Assembly (NCBI GenBank): GCA_963719645.1
Contig: CAVRCT010000007.1
Span: 577,147-641,146 of the forward strand
Length of the DNA stretch: 64,000 bases
DNA from: CAVRCT01 sp963719645
Lineage (GTDB): Bacteria > Pseudomonadota > Gammaproteobacteria > DSM-16500
Direction: 5' to 3'
The notes beneath the pieces are model-generated. The model did no database searches and had not been told where the DNA came from. It saw only the letters and a program-made list of their open reading frames with translations. The translations under genes were made by a program, and so were the position numbers. Below, one piece after another: positions 18,175 through 27,174 of this stretch (the first letter of the stretch is position 1; each line of letters begins with the position of its first letter).

Positions 18175-19154
18175 GTCGTTACCACAACTTTTTGTTGAAT
18201 GGCACCAAAAATACTTTCTTGTTGCGCATTTAACATTTCAATTTTTACCCGATCATTGGGTTGCAAAAACGGAGTAGCAGCCTTGCCCTGTTGAATGATT
18301 TCTAACATGCGTTTTTCTGCGATGCAAGAAGAGCCTTTGCTGCGATCAATATTTGAAACGGTGCCTGAGCCGATAATGCTGCCCGCCATTAAATGCCGTG
18401 TTTTAGCAGCGTGAGCAATTAAGGTTGGAAAATCAAATGTCATATCCACCCCCGCATTCGGTTGACCAAATAATTGATTATTCAAATGGGTGATCAATGG
18501 CAAATGAACTTTTTTACCATCCCATGCATCGGCTAATTCATCGGGTGTCACCGCAACTGGGGAAAATGCACTGGAGGGTTTGCTTTGGTAAAAACCAAAT
18601 CCTTTGTTCATTTCAGCCGGAATTAAATTACGCAACGACACATCATTTACTAGCATAAATAAACAAATGGCATTTGCTGCATTCTCAGTTGTCGCACCCA
18701 TTGCAACATCTTGCGTAATCACAGCGACTTCGGCTTCGAAATCGATACCCCAATTGATATCAGCCATCACAATGTCGTCATGTGGGCCTAGGAAACAATC
18801 GGAACCGCCTTGATACATTAAAGGATCCGTCCAAAAATCGTTGGGCATCTCGGCACCGCGCGCTTTGCGAACTAATTCAACATGATTAACATAAGCACTG
18901 CCATCCGCCCATTGATAAGCACGCGGCAGGGGTGAGGCAATGGTTTGTTGTTGAAACGGCAGCGTCGCTTCGATGTTGCCTGCATTTAGTTGCTCGTAAT
19001 AATGTTGTAATCGAGGCGCACAATCTTGCCAATGATCTAACGCTTGTTGTAAGGTTGCGGCGACATCTGTCACCACAACCGCTTTGGTTAAATCTTTGCT
19101 GACAACCACTAATTGTCCATCACGGGTATGATTTTTTAGCGTTGCTAATTTCAT
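18168..19154 (-). CDS. fahA: Fumarylacetoacetate hydrolase-family protein
   Basis: The 328-residue protein belongs to the FAH family. Metal-binding acidic residues are visible in NWGIDFEAEVAVI (Glu-x-Glu), and GSGTVSN and the following SRGSSCIAEKR-like region are in the C-terminal half. It is the short form of about 330 residues often found beside maiA, not the roughly 420-residue animal-type enzyme. It should split fumarylacetoacetate into fumarate and acetoacetate, the last step of the pathway. Its start overlaps the hppD stop by four bases (ATGA). Confidence 0.92.
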   Translation of the reverse strand: MKLATLKNHTRDGQLVVVSKDLTKAVVVTDVAATLQQALDHWQDCAPRLQHYYEQLNAGNIEATLPFQQQTIASPLPRAYQWADGSAYVNHVELVRKARGAEMPNDFWTDPLMYQGGSDCFLGPHDDIVMADINWGIDFEAEVAVITQDVAMGATTENAANAICLFMLVNDVSLRNLIPAEMNKGFGFYQSKPSSAFSPVAVTPDELADAWDGKKVHLPLITHLNNQLFGQPNAGVDMTFDFPTLIAHAAKTRHLMAGSIIGSGTVSNIDRSKGSSCIAEKRMLEIIQQGKAATPFLQPNDRVKIEMLNAQQESIFGAIQQKVVVTTC

Positions 19155-20224
19155 GTTTCATTCTCTTCTTGTAATACGCCACGTTTAATTTGATCGAGCT
19201 CGATAGATTCAAATAAGGCTTTGAAATTGCCTTCGCCAAATCCCTCATCCCCTTTGCGTTGGATAATTTCAAAAAATACAGGCCCCAACATATTTTTGGT
19301 AAAAATTTGCAGTAACAATTTTTTATCCGGTGTGGTTTGGCCATCCACTAAAATGCGATTTTTTCTCAAACGGTCAAGTGCTTCGCCATGTTTGGGTAAG
19401 CGTTTTTCAATTAAATCAAAATAAGTTTCTGGCGTGTCTAAAAATTCCAAGCCAGTGGTACGTAATGATTCAACAGTCGTATAAATATCGTTGGTGCCTA
19501 ATGCGATGTGTTGAATACCTTCGCCATTAAAATCTTTTAAAAATTCTTCAATTTGAGATTTGTCATCAGATGATTCATTCAGTGGAATACGAATTTTGCC
19601 GCAGGGGCTGGTCATTGCGCGGCTTTTTAAACCGGTTAATTTACCTTCGATATCAAAATAACGAATTTCTTTGAAATTAAAAATACTTTCATAAAATTCT
19701 GCCCATTTATTCATATTGCCGCGTTGCAAATTATGCGTGACATGATCGAGATACGTGAGACCGTTGTCATTGATAGGAGACGATGCATTGGCGATGGGAG
19801 TAAAGTGATGCTGGTAGTTGGCTGCTTGTTGAGTATGATCAACGAAATAAATCAAACTGCCACCGACACCACAAATAGCAGGGATATCATAAATTGGTAA
19901 CGGTTGCTCAGCCGGTTTAGCACCTTGAGCAAGCGCATGTTCATAAGCGGCTTTGGCATTCGCTACGCGAAAACCCATGGCTGACGTTGAGGCGCCGTGC
20001 AGATCGGCAAATTGACCGGCAGCGCTATTCGGTGTGACATTGATAAGAAAACGGATATCGTTTTGTTGATAGAGCGTGACATTATGATTTTTGTGTTTTG
20101 CGACGGGGACAAACCCCATGGTTATAAATTGTTTTGCTAAGATGTCTGGATGTTTGGTGGTAAACTCAAGAAATTCAAAACCGTTTGTTCCTGCGGGATT
20201 TTGTGACAGATTCTGGGTCTGCAT
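19151..20224 (-). CDS. hppD: 4-hydroxyphenylpyruvate dioxygenase
   Basis: The 357-residue enzyme converts 4-hydroxyphenylpyruvate to homogentisate with Fe(II). It has two vicinal-oxygen-chelate halves. The C-terminal half carries YLDHVTHNL (iron His), IQHIALGTNDIY (second His) and GPVFFEIIQRKGDEGFGEGNF (iron Glu and the closing motif). The Legionella homologue is known as legiolysin and drives brown pigment and fluorescence. It is the first gene of the operon, with a strong ribosome-binding site AAGGAGG seven bases before the ATG. Confidence 0.97.
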   Translation of the reverse strand: MQTQNLSQNPAGTNGFEFLEFTTKHPDILAKQFITMGFVPVAKHKNHNVTLYQQNDIRFLINVTPNSAAGQFADLHGASTSAMGFRVANAKAAYEHALAQGAKPAEQPLPIYDIPAICGVGGSLIYFVDHTQQAANYQHHFTPIANASSPINDNGLTYLDHVTHNLQRGNMNKWAEFYESIFNFKEIRYFDIEGKLTGLKSRAMTSPCGKIRIPLNESSDDKSQIEEFLKDFNGEGIQHIALGTNDIYTTVESLRTTGLEFLDTPETYFDLIEKRLPKHGEALDRLRKNRILVDGQTTPDKKLLLQIFTKNMLGPVFFEIIQRKGDEGFGEGNFKALFESIELDQIKRGVLQEENET

Positions 20225-20348
20225 ATTGAAACCTCCTTTTTATTGAGGGGATAGCATATAATACCGAACCTGAATTTGTAAAAGAGAATATTGAAAGATT
20301 AGCATGAATGGTGGCAAGATGACGTGTATTCAATGAGCGGAGCGATTT
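20225..20348. promoter_or_regulatory. Divergent promoter region of hppD operon and phhA
   Basis: This 124-nt region separates the two arms of the aromatic catabolic cluster. A plus-strand TATAAT lies at 20256-20261. On the minus strand TTTACA and TATGCT at 18-nt spacing overlap the same place. Shared control of both arms is likely, but I find no recognisable operator. Confidence 0.4.
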
Positions 20349-21143
20349 ATGTCATATAAGCAAACATCTTATGTTGCAAAACCGGTCGATGAAAACGGTG
20401 TTGCGCATTATACCGAAGCAGAAAATTCAGTTTGGCATGATTTAATTACCCGTCAAAGTAAAATTGTGGCAGGGCGTGCCTGTGATGAATATTTGCAGGG
20501 TATTGAATTACTGGATATGTCGCATGATCGAATTCCGCAATGTTTTGAAATTTCTGACGTCTTGCAAAAGGCGACTGGCTGGTCGCTGGAGCCGGTGCCT
20601 GCGTTAATTCCTTTCGAGAAATTTTTTCATTTATTAGCCAATCGAAAATTTCCAGCCGCAACATTTATCCGCACCCGTGACGAATTAGATTATTTACAAG
20701 AACCGGATATTTTTCATGAAGTATTTGGTCATTGCCCTTTGTTGACCAATCAAGCGTATGCTGATTTTACCGAGATGTATGGCAAATTAGGCTTACTGGC
20801 CGATAAAGAAGATCGCGCATTGTTAGCCCGATTATATTGGTTCACGATCGAATTTGGTTTAATTAATACGGCAAAAGGATTGCGGGTTTATGGCGGCGGC
20901 ATTTTGTCATCGAAGGAAGAAACGGTGTATAGCCTAGAGAGTGATATTCCATTACGTCGACCTTTTGATGTTATGGATGCTTTACGCACACCCTATCGCA
21001 TTGATATCATGCAGCCGGTTTATTTTGTCATTAATACATTTGATACGTTGTTTGAATTAATTGAAATGGATCTTGTTGGCTTGATTAAAGAGGCGCGTAA
21101 GCTGGGAGAGTATCCTCCGCATTATGAACCCAAGGAGAGTTAA
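20349..21143 (+). CDS. phhA: Phenylalanine 4-monooxygenase
   Basis: The 264-residue monomeric bacterial aromatic amino acid hydroxylase uses tetrahydrobiopterin and Fe(II) to make tyrosine from phenylalanine. The iron ligands are in DIFHEVFGHCPLL (two His) and ARLYWFTIEFGL (Glu). It lacks the regulatory ACT domain of animal enzymes, as is normal for bacteria. phhB starts right at its stop codon. With the divergent operon it completes phenylalanine breakdown to fumarate and acetoacetate. Confidence 0.97.
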   Translation: MSYKQTSYVAKPVDENGVAHYTEAENSVWHDLITRQSKIVAGRACDEYLQGIELLDMSHDRIPQCFEISDVLQKATGWSLEPVPALIPFEKFFHLLANRKFPAATFIRTRDELDYLQEPDIFHEVFGHCPLLTNQAYADFTEMYGKLGLLADKEDRALLARLYWFTIEFGLINTAKGLRVYGGGILSSKEETVYSLESDIPLRRPFDVMDALRTPYRIDIMQPVYFVINTFDTLFELIEMDLVGLIKEARKLGEYPPHYEPKES

Positions 21144-21488
21144 ATGAATACAGTTTGTGATTTACAGGCAAAACATTGTGTACCTTGCGAAGGGGGTGTT
21201 GCGCCTTTAACGAAAGAGCAAGCCACGGATTTTTTGCAAAAGTTAAATCAATGGGAAGTGAATGCGGACGGTAAGAGCATTCATAAACGATTTATGTTTA
21301 AAAACTTTTATAAGACAATGGCATTTGTGAATGCGATTGCTTGGATCGCCAATCAAGAAAATCATCATCCGGATTTGGAAGTGGGTTATAATTATTGTGC
21401 AGTAAAATTTATGACGCATGCGATTAATGGTTTATCAGAAAATGATTTTATTTGTGCGGCAAAAGTTGATGGTTTAGGATCACTTTAA
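21144..21488 (+). CDS. phhB: Pterin-4a-carbinolamine dehydratase
   Basis: The 114-residue protein recycles the pterin cofactor of PhhA by dehydrating 4a-hydroxytetrahydrobiopterin. The family motif ANQENHHPDLEVGYNYCAVKFMTH, split here around its conserved residues, carries the active-site His pair. The N-terminus has an unusual Cys-rich extension (CDLQAKHCVPCEGG) found in several bacterial members. It is directly adjacent to phhA with no gap. Confidence 0.95.
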   Translation: MNTVCDLQAKHCVPCEGGVAPLTKEQATDFLQKLNQWEVNADGKSIHKRFMFKNFYKTMAFVNAIAWIANQENHHPDLEVGYNYCAVKFMTHAINGLSENDFICAAKVDGLGSL

Positions 21489-21507
21489 TTTTTTAGGAGC
21501 TATGATT

Positions 21508-21630
21508 ATGAGAGCATGTTTATTAACCATTTTTGTTTTAGCAGTTACGTTATTAATGGGTTGTGAGCATACCGTTCAAGGGTTTGGTCAAGATATGCAA
21601 CAAAATGGGAAAAAAATAGAGAATAGCTAG
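21508..21630 (+). CDS. Entericidin-like small lipoprotein
   Basis: The 40-residue peptide begins MRACLLTIFVLAVTLLMGC, a lipoprotein signal with the Cys after MG. The mature part HTVQGFGQDMQQNGKKIE matches the entericidin A/B pattern TVxGFGxDxxxxGxxI. Entericidins are small membrane lipoproteins, linked in E. coli to an antidote/toxin pair affecting lysis. AGGAG lies eight bases before this ATG; an ATG two codons earlier sits too close to it. It is 19 bases after phhB and may be in its transcript. Confidence 0.85.
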   Translation: MRACLLTIFVLAVTLLMGCEHTVQGFGQDMQQNGKKIENS

Positions 21631-21760
21631 TGCAGTGAAAATGCATGCTGCTTTATTATAAAAATCCTTCTTTGAAAAGGTTTTGTTGCATAATTTAAGT
21701 CGACTTCATCCGTGATTTCCTTCCACCCTTGTGGGCATAGGTGTCAAGCTAAGGTGATTT

Positions 21761-21945
21761 TGCTTAGAACGCCTTCACCCGCAGGGGGAAGGTGGCCGAT
21801 AGGCCGGATGGGGGGATAAAAAAATGCAAGAAATCTTAGCAAGAAATGATAAAAGCAGTAAAAAAGCCGTGATTGAGAGTGTTATTTTGATCCCCCCATC
21901 CGGCCTGTCGGCCACCTTCCCCCTGCGGGGAAGGCATTCTAAGCA
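21761..21945. repeat. Family D palindrome with GCTTAGAA ends
   Basis: Long imperfect inverted arms start TGCTTAGAACGCCTTCACCC and end with the complement ...GAAGGCATTCTAAGCA, including the CCCCCATCCGGCC / GGCCGGATGGGGG block. The loop is about 70 nt. The same TTCTAAGC terminal core recurs in palindromes at 44929-44986 and 52461-52530 and in a fragment at about 36894-36911. Confidence 0.85.
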
Positions 21946-21981
21946 ATACTTTTAACTATGCAGCAACACCCTTTTATAAGA

Positions 21982-22132
21982 GGCGTTGTTGCGTAATTCA
22001 CGCACCGTCATTGCGAGGAGCGTTTTTTGCGACGAAGCAATCCAGTTTTTGATTCTTAAGTCTAAAACTGGATTGCTTCGTCGCAAAAAACGCCCCTCGC
22101 AATGACGGAAGTGGGAATTACGCAACAACGCC
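21982..22132. repeat. Family B element with CGTCATTGCGAGGAGC core
   Basis: Terminal inverted repeats GGCGTTGTTGCGTAATTC and its exact complement bound a 151-bp element. Inside, a second perfect palindrome runs through CGTCATTGCGAGG...GCAATCCAG and back. The terminal sequence is shared with the differently filled elements at 25463-25637 and 54951-55083, so one end sequence carries different cores. Confidence 0.88.
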
Positions 22133-22201
22133 TTTATAAGAAGGGGATAATAGTTTAAGCCCTCGAAAGAGGGCGATATTTTTGTAAGTGAGTTTGAGAG
22201 A

Positions 22202-23113
22202 TTACGATGCTTTCGGAAAGTCCGCCGGTTTCGTCTTATTATTTTTTAAAACTTGAAATAAATTATCATAAACATTATTAGCACTCCAAACATACCAGCC
22301 TGAGACATCTTTTGAATCTTCCACCGCGCGAATTTCTTGTAATAAATATTGTTGTTTTTGCGCATTGCTGGTCTTGTTAATATAGTGAAAGTTAGCAGCT
22401 TCAATAAAAGCATGCACTTTGAAGGGCGCGTTATTATTGAATTGTCCAACCAAGGCATTTAATGAATTATTGATCGTTTTATACGGTTGAGCAGAATATT
22501 TTTGATAGGGCCAAAAGTGTGAAGGGTAAACCATCGGATTCACATCATCCACACTGTCGGCAAACATTTTAATATTTTGGCCGATGTGCATGGAAGGATA
22601 ATAGCTCACTTCACCAAAGATATCGATTTGCATCGGCACATGTTGCGCATTGATTTTTTCTTTGAACCATTTAATCACGACATAAACATCTTTGGCATGT
22701 TGTGGGTTGGCAGGTTCTTTTGAACTATAACGAATGTAATCGAGTTGGATCGCATCGGCACCGGCTTTGATGGCTTCATTAATAAATTTAAGTTTTTCTT
22801 CCCAGTGTGCTTGCGAATGAATTTGTTCAGCATGTCCGCCGTCTGAAAAAACGACGATACGGGTAACATTTTTGATGCCAGCGGCTTTGACTTTTGCGAT
22901 GGCGGGTGCATAGTGGGAACTGTAATAGTCATGGTCGATGACAAAGGTATTGATGCCAGTGGCCTTTGCCTGCTTAATTAAGTAATCTAATTTTTCGGGC
23001 TTTTCTAAAACATACTGAGTTAAATAAATTCCCTTATCCCAGGCTTCAGCAACAGTCATCCATCCGAAAAATAAGCATAAGGCGAATAGCGTTTTAACCC
23101 ATAATTTCCACAT
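22202..23113 (-). CDS. Putative glycoside hydrolase (DUF4015/GHL13-like), secreted
   Basis: The 303-residue protein has a clear signal peptide (cleavage after AEA at about 24) and a TIM-barrel-like sequence. It begins GIYLTQYVLEKPEKLDYLI and has INTFVIDHDYY, ADAIQLDYIRY and MQIDIFGEVSYY, the strand-end acidic residues typical of the COG1306 family of putative glycosidases. The substrate is unknown. The family is my recognition of the DxxQxDYIRY pattern, not a search result. It is a single gene with repeats downstream. Confidence 0.75.
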   Translation of the reverse strand: MWKLWVKTLFALCLFFGWMTVAEAWDKGIYLTQYVLEKPEKLDYLIKQAKATGINTFVIDHDYYSSHYAPAIAKVKAAGIKNVTRIVVFSDGGHAEQIHSQAHWEEKLKFINEAIKAGADAIQLDYIRYSSKEPANPQHAKDVYVVIKWFKEKINAQHVPMQIDIFGEVSYYPSMHIGQNIKMFADSVDDVNPMVYPSHFWPYQKYSAQPYKTINNSLNALVGQFNNNAPFKVHAFIEAANFHYINKTSNAQKQQYLLQEIRAVEDSKDVSGWYVWSANNVYDNLFQVLKNNKTKPADFPKAS

Positions 23114-23261
23114 AATAAATCTTCCTTTTGGGTGATTTATAACAGGTTTATAAGATTAGTATAACTCAATAGAATGAGAAGTAGCACACGCGAAAAAGCA
23201 TAATTATTAGTGGAAAAATGCTGGCCTGGAAAGATAGTGGGCATTTTTACTTTAAATGTCA

Positions 23262-24410
23262 TCAACAGACGATCTTTCGTAAAAACTGTTCACACTGCTG
23301 CAATTGTGCCAATGACACAAATTCATTAGCACGATGTGCTTGTTCAATACTGCCAGGCCCACACACCAGGGTTGGGATATTTGCCTGTTGAAAGAGTCCC
23401 GCTTCCGTTGCATAAGAGACTTTATGAATGTTTTGATTGTCAGTCAGTTTGTTTGTGAATGCAGTAAACGTTGCATTGGGGTCAGCGTGAAAGCTTGGCA
23501 CGGTAGCGATTTGATCTAACAAAACAGATGCAGCAGCATGCTCCATTTGCATTTGGGGTTGTAAGTCCGTGTGAATATAGTGCTTGATACGTGCAAAGAC
23601 ATCGTCAGGATGCGTTTCAGGCAAATTACGTAATTCAAAAATAAATTCGCAAAAAGCAGGGATGGTATTATAGGCATTCCCGCCTTTCATTAAATTTGTG
23701 GTTAACGTTGAAAAACTCACATCGTAATGAGAATCAAAAGGCCCTTGTCTTTTAAATTCGTCGGCGATGTCTCGAATATAACAAATTAATTTGGCGGCAT
23801 ATTCAATTGCGTTACATCCTTCGGGCGTGAGGGAAGAATGAGCTGCATTTCCATGCACACGGCAACGAAACACTTGAATGCCTTTGTGCGCAATCACCGG
23901 TCGCATTTCAGTGGGCTCGCCGACGATGCAAGCGGTCGGTTGGATACCTAATTTAGCGAAATCAGCAATCAGAAACGGTGCACCACGGCAGCCAATTTCT
24001 TCATCATAGGACAGCGCAAAATGAATAGGGTGTTTTAACCGTTGTTGTAAAAATTCTGGAATCAATGCCAAAGCAACTGCGATAAATCCTTTCATGTCAG
24101 AGGTGCCGCGCCCAAATACGTTGCCATCTAACTGGGTTAAGGTGAAAGGATCTGTCTGCCAATCTTGACCATCCACCGGCACGACGTCCGTATGACCGGA
24201 TAACACAATCCCGCCTGTGATTGAGCCTTCGGCTGCTGGAAGGGTGGCTAATAAATTGGCTTTTGGCTCGTTGGGGTCATAGCTAAGATGGGAAGTGATG
24301 TTGTAATTCTTTAATAACCACTCTTGGATAAAATGAATTAAATTTAAATTCGAATTCCGTGAGGTGGTATCAAATTCAACGAGTCGTGCGAGCCATTCAA
24401 GCGAATTCAT
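23262..24410 (-). CDS. argE: Acetylornithine deacetylase (M20 family)
   Basis: The 382-residue metalloenzyme has the M20 signatures SGHTDVVPVDGQ, GRGTSDMKG (bridging Asp), SYDEEIGCRGA (catalytic Glu) and GEPTEMRPVIAHKG. Near the C-terminus is GPGSIEQAHRANEF, typical of ArgE. It removes acetate from N-acetylornithine in arginine synthesis. No other arg gene is nearby, though rocD (ornithine transaminase) is in the window. Some M20 relatives act on succinyl-diaminopimelate; the GEPTEM and EQAHxxNE motifs favour ArgE. Confidence 0.88.
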   Translation of the reverse strand: MNSLEWLARLVEFDTTSRNSNLNLIHFIQEWLLKNYNITSHLSYDPNEPKANLLATLPAAEGSITGGIVLSGHTDVVPVDGQDWQTDPFTLTQLDGNVFGRGTSDMKGFIAVALALIPEFLQQRLKHPIHFALSYDEEIGCRGAPFLIADFAKLGIQPTACIVGEPTEMRPVIAHKGIQVFRCRVHGNAAHSSLTPEGCNAIEYAAKLICYIRDIADEFKRQGPFDSHYDVSFSTLTTNLMKGGNAYNTIPAFCEFIFELRNLPETHPDDVFARIKHYIHTDLQPQMQMEHAAASVLLDQIATVPSFHADPNATFTAFTNKLTDNQNIHKVSYATEAGLFQQANIPTLVCGPGSIEQAHRANEFVSLAQLQQCEQFLRKIVC

Positions 24411-24547
24411 TGGAGTTCCTTTTCTAGAATAGGGTACAATTTAGCGGGAATTGTTTTATAGAGGAAGTATTTTATATGTTTGAAGGGAAATCAGACGCCA
24501 TTTTATCATCGCTTAATTCATATCTTTCATCATAAATAGGAGTCAGT

Positions 24548-24895
24548 ATGCTTTGGTTTGATCTACATGGTGCATTTCTCCTGATTCAGCATGGCATTTC
24601 TTTTTTAGGTGTTCTGATTATTTTATCAGGTGTATTGATATCACTTTATCAGTATGCACTGTATTTATTAAAAAAAGTCAAACCGCATGGGTCGGAAATT
24701 AATGCCATTCGCTTGAGTTTAGGCCGTATCTTAATTTTGGGATTAGAGTTTATTGTTGCAGCTGACTTGATTAGTACGACAACGGCACCGGATTATTATT
24801 CAGTCGGTATTGTTGCAATTGTTGTTGCGATTCGAACGGTTTTAAGTTTTTCAATTAATCGTGAGTTGATGAATTTGCATAAAGAGAAAAACTAG
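24548..24895 (+). CDS. DUF1622 family membrane protein
   Basis: The 115-residue protein has three hydrophobic helices. The segment RLSLGRILILGLEFIVAADL followed by a TxxxP turn and VAIRTVLSFSINREL is the DUF1622 signature. Function is unknown. AGGAG lies eight bases before the ATG. Its stop codon interlocks with that of the convergent 24892 gene: both TAG codons share a CTAG. Confidence 0.88.
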   Translation: MLWFDLHGAFLLIQHGISFLGVLIILSGVLISLYQYALYLLKKVKPHGSEINAIRLSLGRILILGLEFIVAADLISTTTAPDYYSVGIVAIVVAIRTVLSFSINRELMNLHKEKN

Positions 24896-25347
24896 TTATC
24901 ATTAATTTGCATATCAGCGCCGGTATCTTCGCCGGTTTTGGTATCCATGTCATAGTTCTCATCATCCGTTGGCACGTAGCAATCACCATTCGGACAAGGC
25001 GTTTCATTCATCACACGGCAGCCTGGGCAAGGTTGATAGTAATAGCCGCAACCGCCTGCGCACCCGCAAGGTGGTACCAAATAATAAACCGAAATACTGG
25101 CGCTGCTACGGTGGCGATGAGGTTGATAAGGGTGATAGCGTCGATAAACGTGTCGATGATAATGATGTGTGTAAACGTAATGTGTTCGGTAAACTTCTGT
25201 TGGCATGACACAAGAATAACAAGGGGCAACCGATGTTGAGGCGGGATAGACAATGTAATATTCCGCGCGCGCATTCGTTTGACTGAAAAAAAGAATTGCG
25301 CAAAAAGATATTATTTTAATGGCTGACACTCGCTTATTGTTTGGCAT
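24892..25347 (-). CDS. Secreted Cys/His/Tyr-rich protein of unknown function
   Basis: The 151-residue product has a signal peptide ending in NARAEY. The mature part contains a His/Tyr/Arg-rich block (THYVYTHHYHRHVYRRYH), then a cysteine block with CGCAGGCGYY, CPGC and CPNGDC motifs, and an acidic tail. I do not recognise a family. The Cys and His spacing suggests metal binding or disulfide structure. Other frames through this region are also open because of base composition, but only this one has a signal peptide. It resembles in style the small protein at 45033. Confidence 0.65.
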   Translation of the reverse strand: MPNNKRVSAIKIISFCAILFFSQTNARAEYYIVYPASTSVAPCYSCVMPTEVYRTHYVYTHHYHRHVYRRYHPYQPHRHRSSASISVYYLVPPCGCAGGCGYYYQPCPGCRVMNETPCPNGDCYVPTDDENYDMDTKTGEDTGADMQINDN

Positions 25348-25462
25348 AAGCCCTTCCTTCTGAATACTTATATTTTAACACGATTAGCAGAGGGGCGGGT
25401 GTGCTGGGTTAAATCATTGTGAATTCAGGGTGGTAAAAAAAGTCCAGGGTCCCGCTTTGAAA

Positions 25463-25637
25463 GGCATTGTTGCATAATTCTCGGTGTCAATTCAGTGTCG
25501 TGCCAGCATGCTTTTAGCTGGCATCCAGGTTTGCTCTATTTATGACTATATAAATTTTATTAAGAGCAAACCTGGATGCCAGCTAAAAGCACGCTGGCAC
25601 GACACTAAGCTGACTCTGTGAATTACGCAACAACGCC
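25463..25637. repeat. Family B element with GTGTCGTGCCAGC core (copy 1)
   Basis: The terminal repeats are GGCATTGTTGCATAATTC and GAATTACGCAACAACGCC. The inner palindrome GTGTCGTGCCAGCATGCTTT... pairs with ...AAAGCACGCTGGCACGACAC around a loop of about 40 nt. The core is the same as at 54951-55052. Directly after it, 25642-25680 is a family C outer end (GAACAAGGGGGATTTGTATA...) running up to the stop of the MFS gene. Confidence 0.88.
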
Positions 25638-25676
25638 ACTTTGAACAAGGGGGATTTGTATAAAAAGAACAAGTTC

Positions 25677-26927
25677 TTATTTAGATTTTTCTTTAACCCA
25701 AATTAAACTAATCACTGCAGCGAACAAATAAACAGGGATGACAGCCAATGCATAACGATAATTGCTTAAGCTGAAGTAATGAACGCCATCTACCAGTGTT
25801 CCACTCCAACCTAAGTCGAGTAATTTACCGATAGCTGGTTCAGTTAAGCTATCGAGAATAGCGTCGCTCGCATTGACCATGGCAATGACAGAGGCGGTTA
25901 AAAAAATTGGATTGCTTTCTTTGCCCATGGTGAAAACCAACATGTATACACCTAAGCTGAAACCAAAAATGCACAACATGATTTCTAATAACCAATGAGG
26001 TAAAGGACAGTAAAGAATAGTACAAATAGAAAGACACGCAATGGCTGTGCCAATTAACATCACCGTGCGACGATTGTTCAGTCGGTCGGATAAAATGCCG
26101 AGTAATGGGCTGCCAATCCCGAAGCTGATGAAAATCAGCGACATCATTGAGGCCGTTTCAATTTTTGTTAAATGATACGCTTCTTGTAAAAAAGGATTTC
26201 CCCATAGCCCACCGAATACGGCGAGCGGACAAAATGCAAATCCACCGTATAACGTGAGCAACCAATTTTGTTTATTTTTAAAAATCTGCACAATATCTTT
26301 CAGTGAAATTTTATTTTTATCATCAGAGACCGGTTGCAATTTGGAGCTGGCCACGGCGAGAGTGAATAAAATCGCGATCACAAAGCCAATGATACCCACG
26401 ATGCCCAAGCTGTTGCGCCAGCCATGTTCATGGACTAAAAAAGATAACGGTGCTTGACCAAACACGGCACCGGCCATGGCGGCGGTAGCGAGCAATCCAT
26501 TCACAAAGGCGTAATGACGTGAATGAAATAGCACAGAGGCTAATTTCATGTAAGAGACCGTTGCAAATGCCACGCCAAGACCCATCAATGCGCGGGATAA
26601 TTCAGCTGCCAATAATGTTTGAGCTTGTGAGAAGAGTGTGACGCCGAGCGCGCAGGCAAAAATCGCTAGTGCAGTGAGCCAGCGTATGCCATATTTATCT
26701 AACAGAAATCCTACGAATAATTGGGCAATCATGTAGGTGTAATAAAAGGTTGCCGCTAAATTGCCTAATCCTGCAGCGGAAATCTGAAACGAAGACATTA
26801 ATTCCTGGGTAATAATGCTGGGATAGGTTTGTAATAATAATTTGTAAAATACGTAGCATGCGCACAAGCTGATGACGATCACAGGATAAAAGTTGCGAAC
26901 GGTGCTTAAAGAGCGAGTATTGAGCAT
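25677..26927 (-). CDS. Major facilitator superfamily transporter
   Basis: The 416-residue protein has twelve predicted helices. The loop 2-3 motif appears as GFLLDKYGIRWL (G-x3-D-x2-G-x-R), and again in the second half as GILSDRLNNRRTV. A long middle loop lies around residues 195-215. It belongs to the anion/sugar-phosphate-like branch common in Legionellales, but the substrate cannot be read from the sequence. The family C repeat end reaches its stop codon. Confidence 0.88.
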   Translation of the reverse strand: MLNTRSLSTVRNFYPVIVISLCACYVFYKLLLQTYPSIITQELMSSFQISAAGLGNLAATFYYTYMIAQLFVGFLLDKYGIRWLTALAIFACALGVTLFSQAQTLLAAELSRALMGLGVAFATVSYMKLASVLFHSRHYAFVNGLLATAAMAGAVFGQAPLSFLVHEHGWRNSLGIVGIIGFVIAILFTLAVASSKLQPVSDDKNKISLKDIVQIFKNKQNWLLTLYGGFAFCPLAVFGGLWGNPFLQEAYHLTKIETASMMSLIFISFGIGSPLLGILSDRLNNRRTVMLIGTAIACLSICTILYCPLPHWLLEIMLCIFGFSLGVYMLVFTMGKESNPIFLTASVIAMVNASDAILDSLTEPAIGKLLDLGWSGTLVDGVHYFSLSNYRYALAVIPVYLFAAVISLIWVKEKSK

Positions 26928-27072
26928 AAGGGAAATACCTCATCGTTATTTTTGTACAAATTTGTGTCATTATAACCCAAAGGTATATATCTTGTCTTGT
27001 GTTAAATTTTTATTATAAATCAATAAGTTATATTTATTGAAAAAGTATTATTGCATAATGAACCGCTTTGAG

Positions 27073-27161
27073 ACTGAGCCGCGACCGTCAGGGAGCGTCA
27101 CGGAATCAGCGATTGAAACAAACGCTGATTCCGTGACGCTCCCTGACGGTCGCGGCTCAGT
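27073..27161. repeat. Family A palindrome (copy 2, perfect)
   Basis: This has a perfect 39-bp stem, starting ACTGAGCCGCGACCGTCAGG, with an 11-nt loop ATTGAAACAAA. It is the cleanest copy. It ends 13 nt from the stop codon of the 27175 gene on the minus strand and lies before the MFS gene. Such a stem would form a very stable RNA hairpin. Confidence 0.93.
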
Positions 27162-27174
27162 TTAAAACATTTTT

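Noticed and set aside
24907..25303. Several other open frames on both strands across the Cys/His-rich gene
   Set aside because: They arise from the biased His/Tyr/Cys codons. Only the 24892-25347 minus frame has a signal peptide and proper start.
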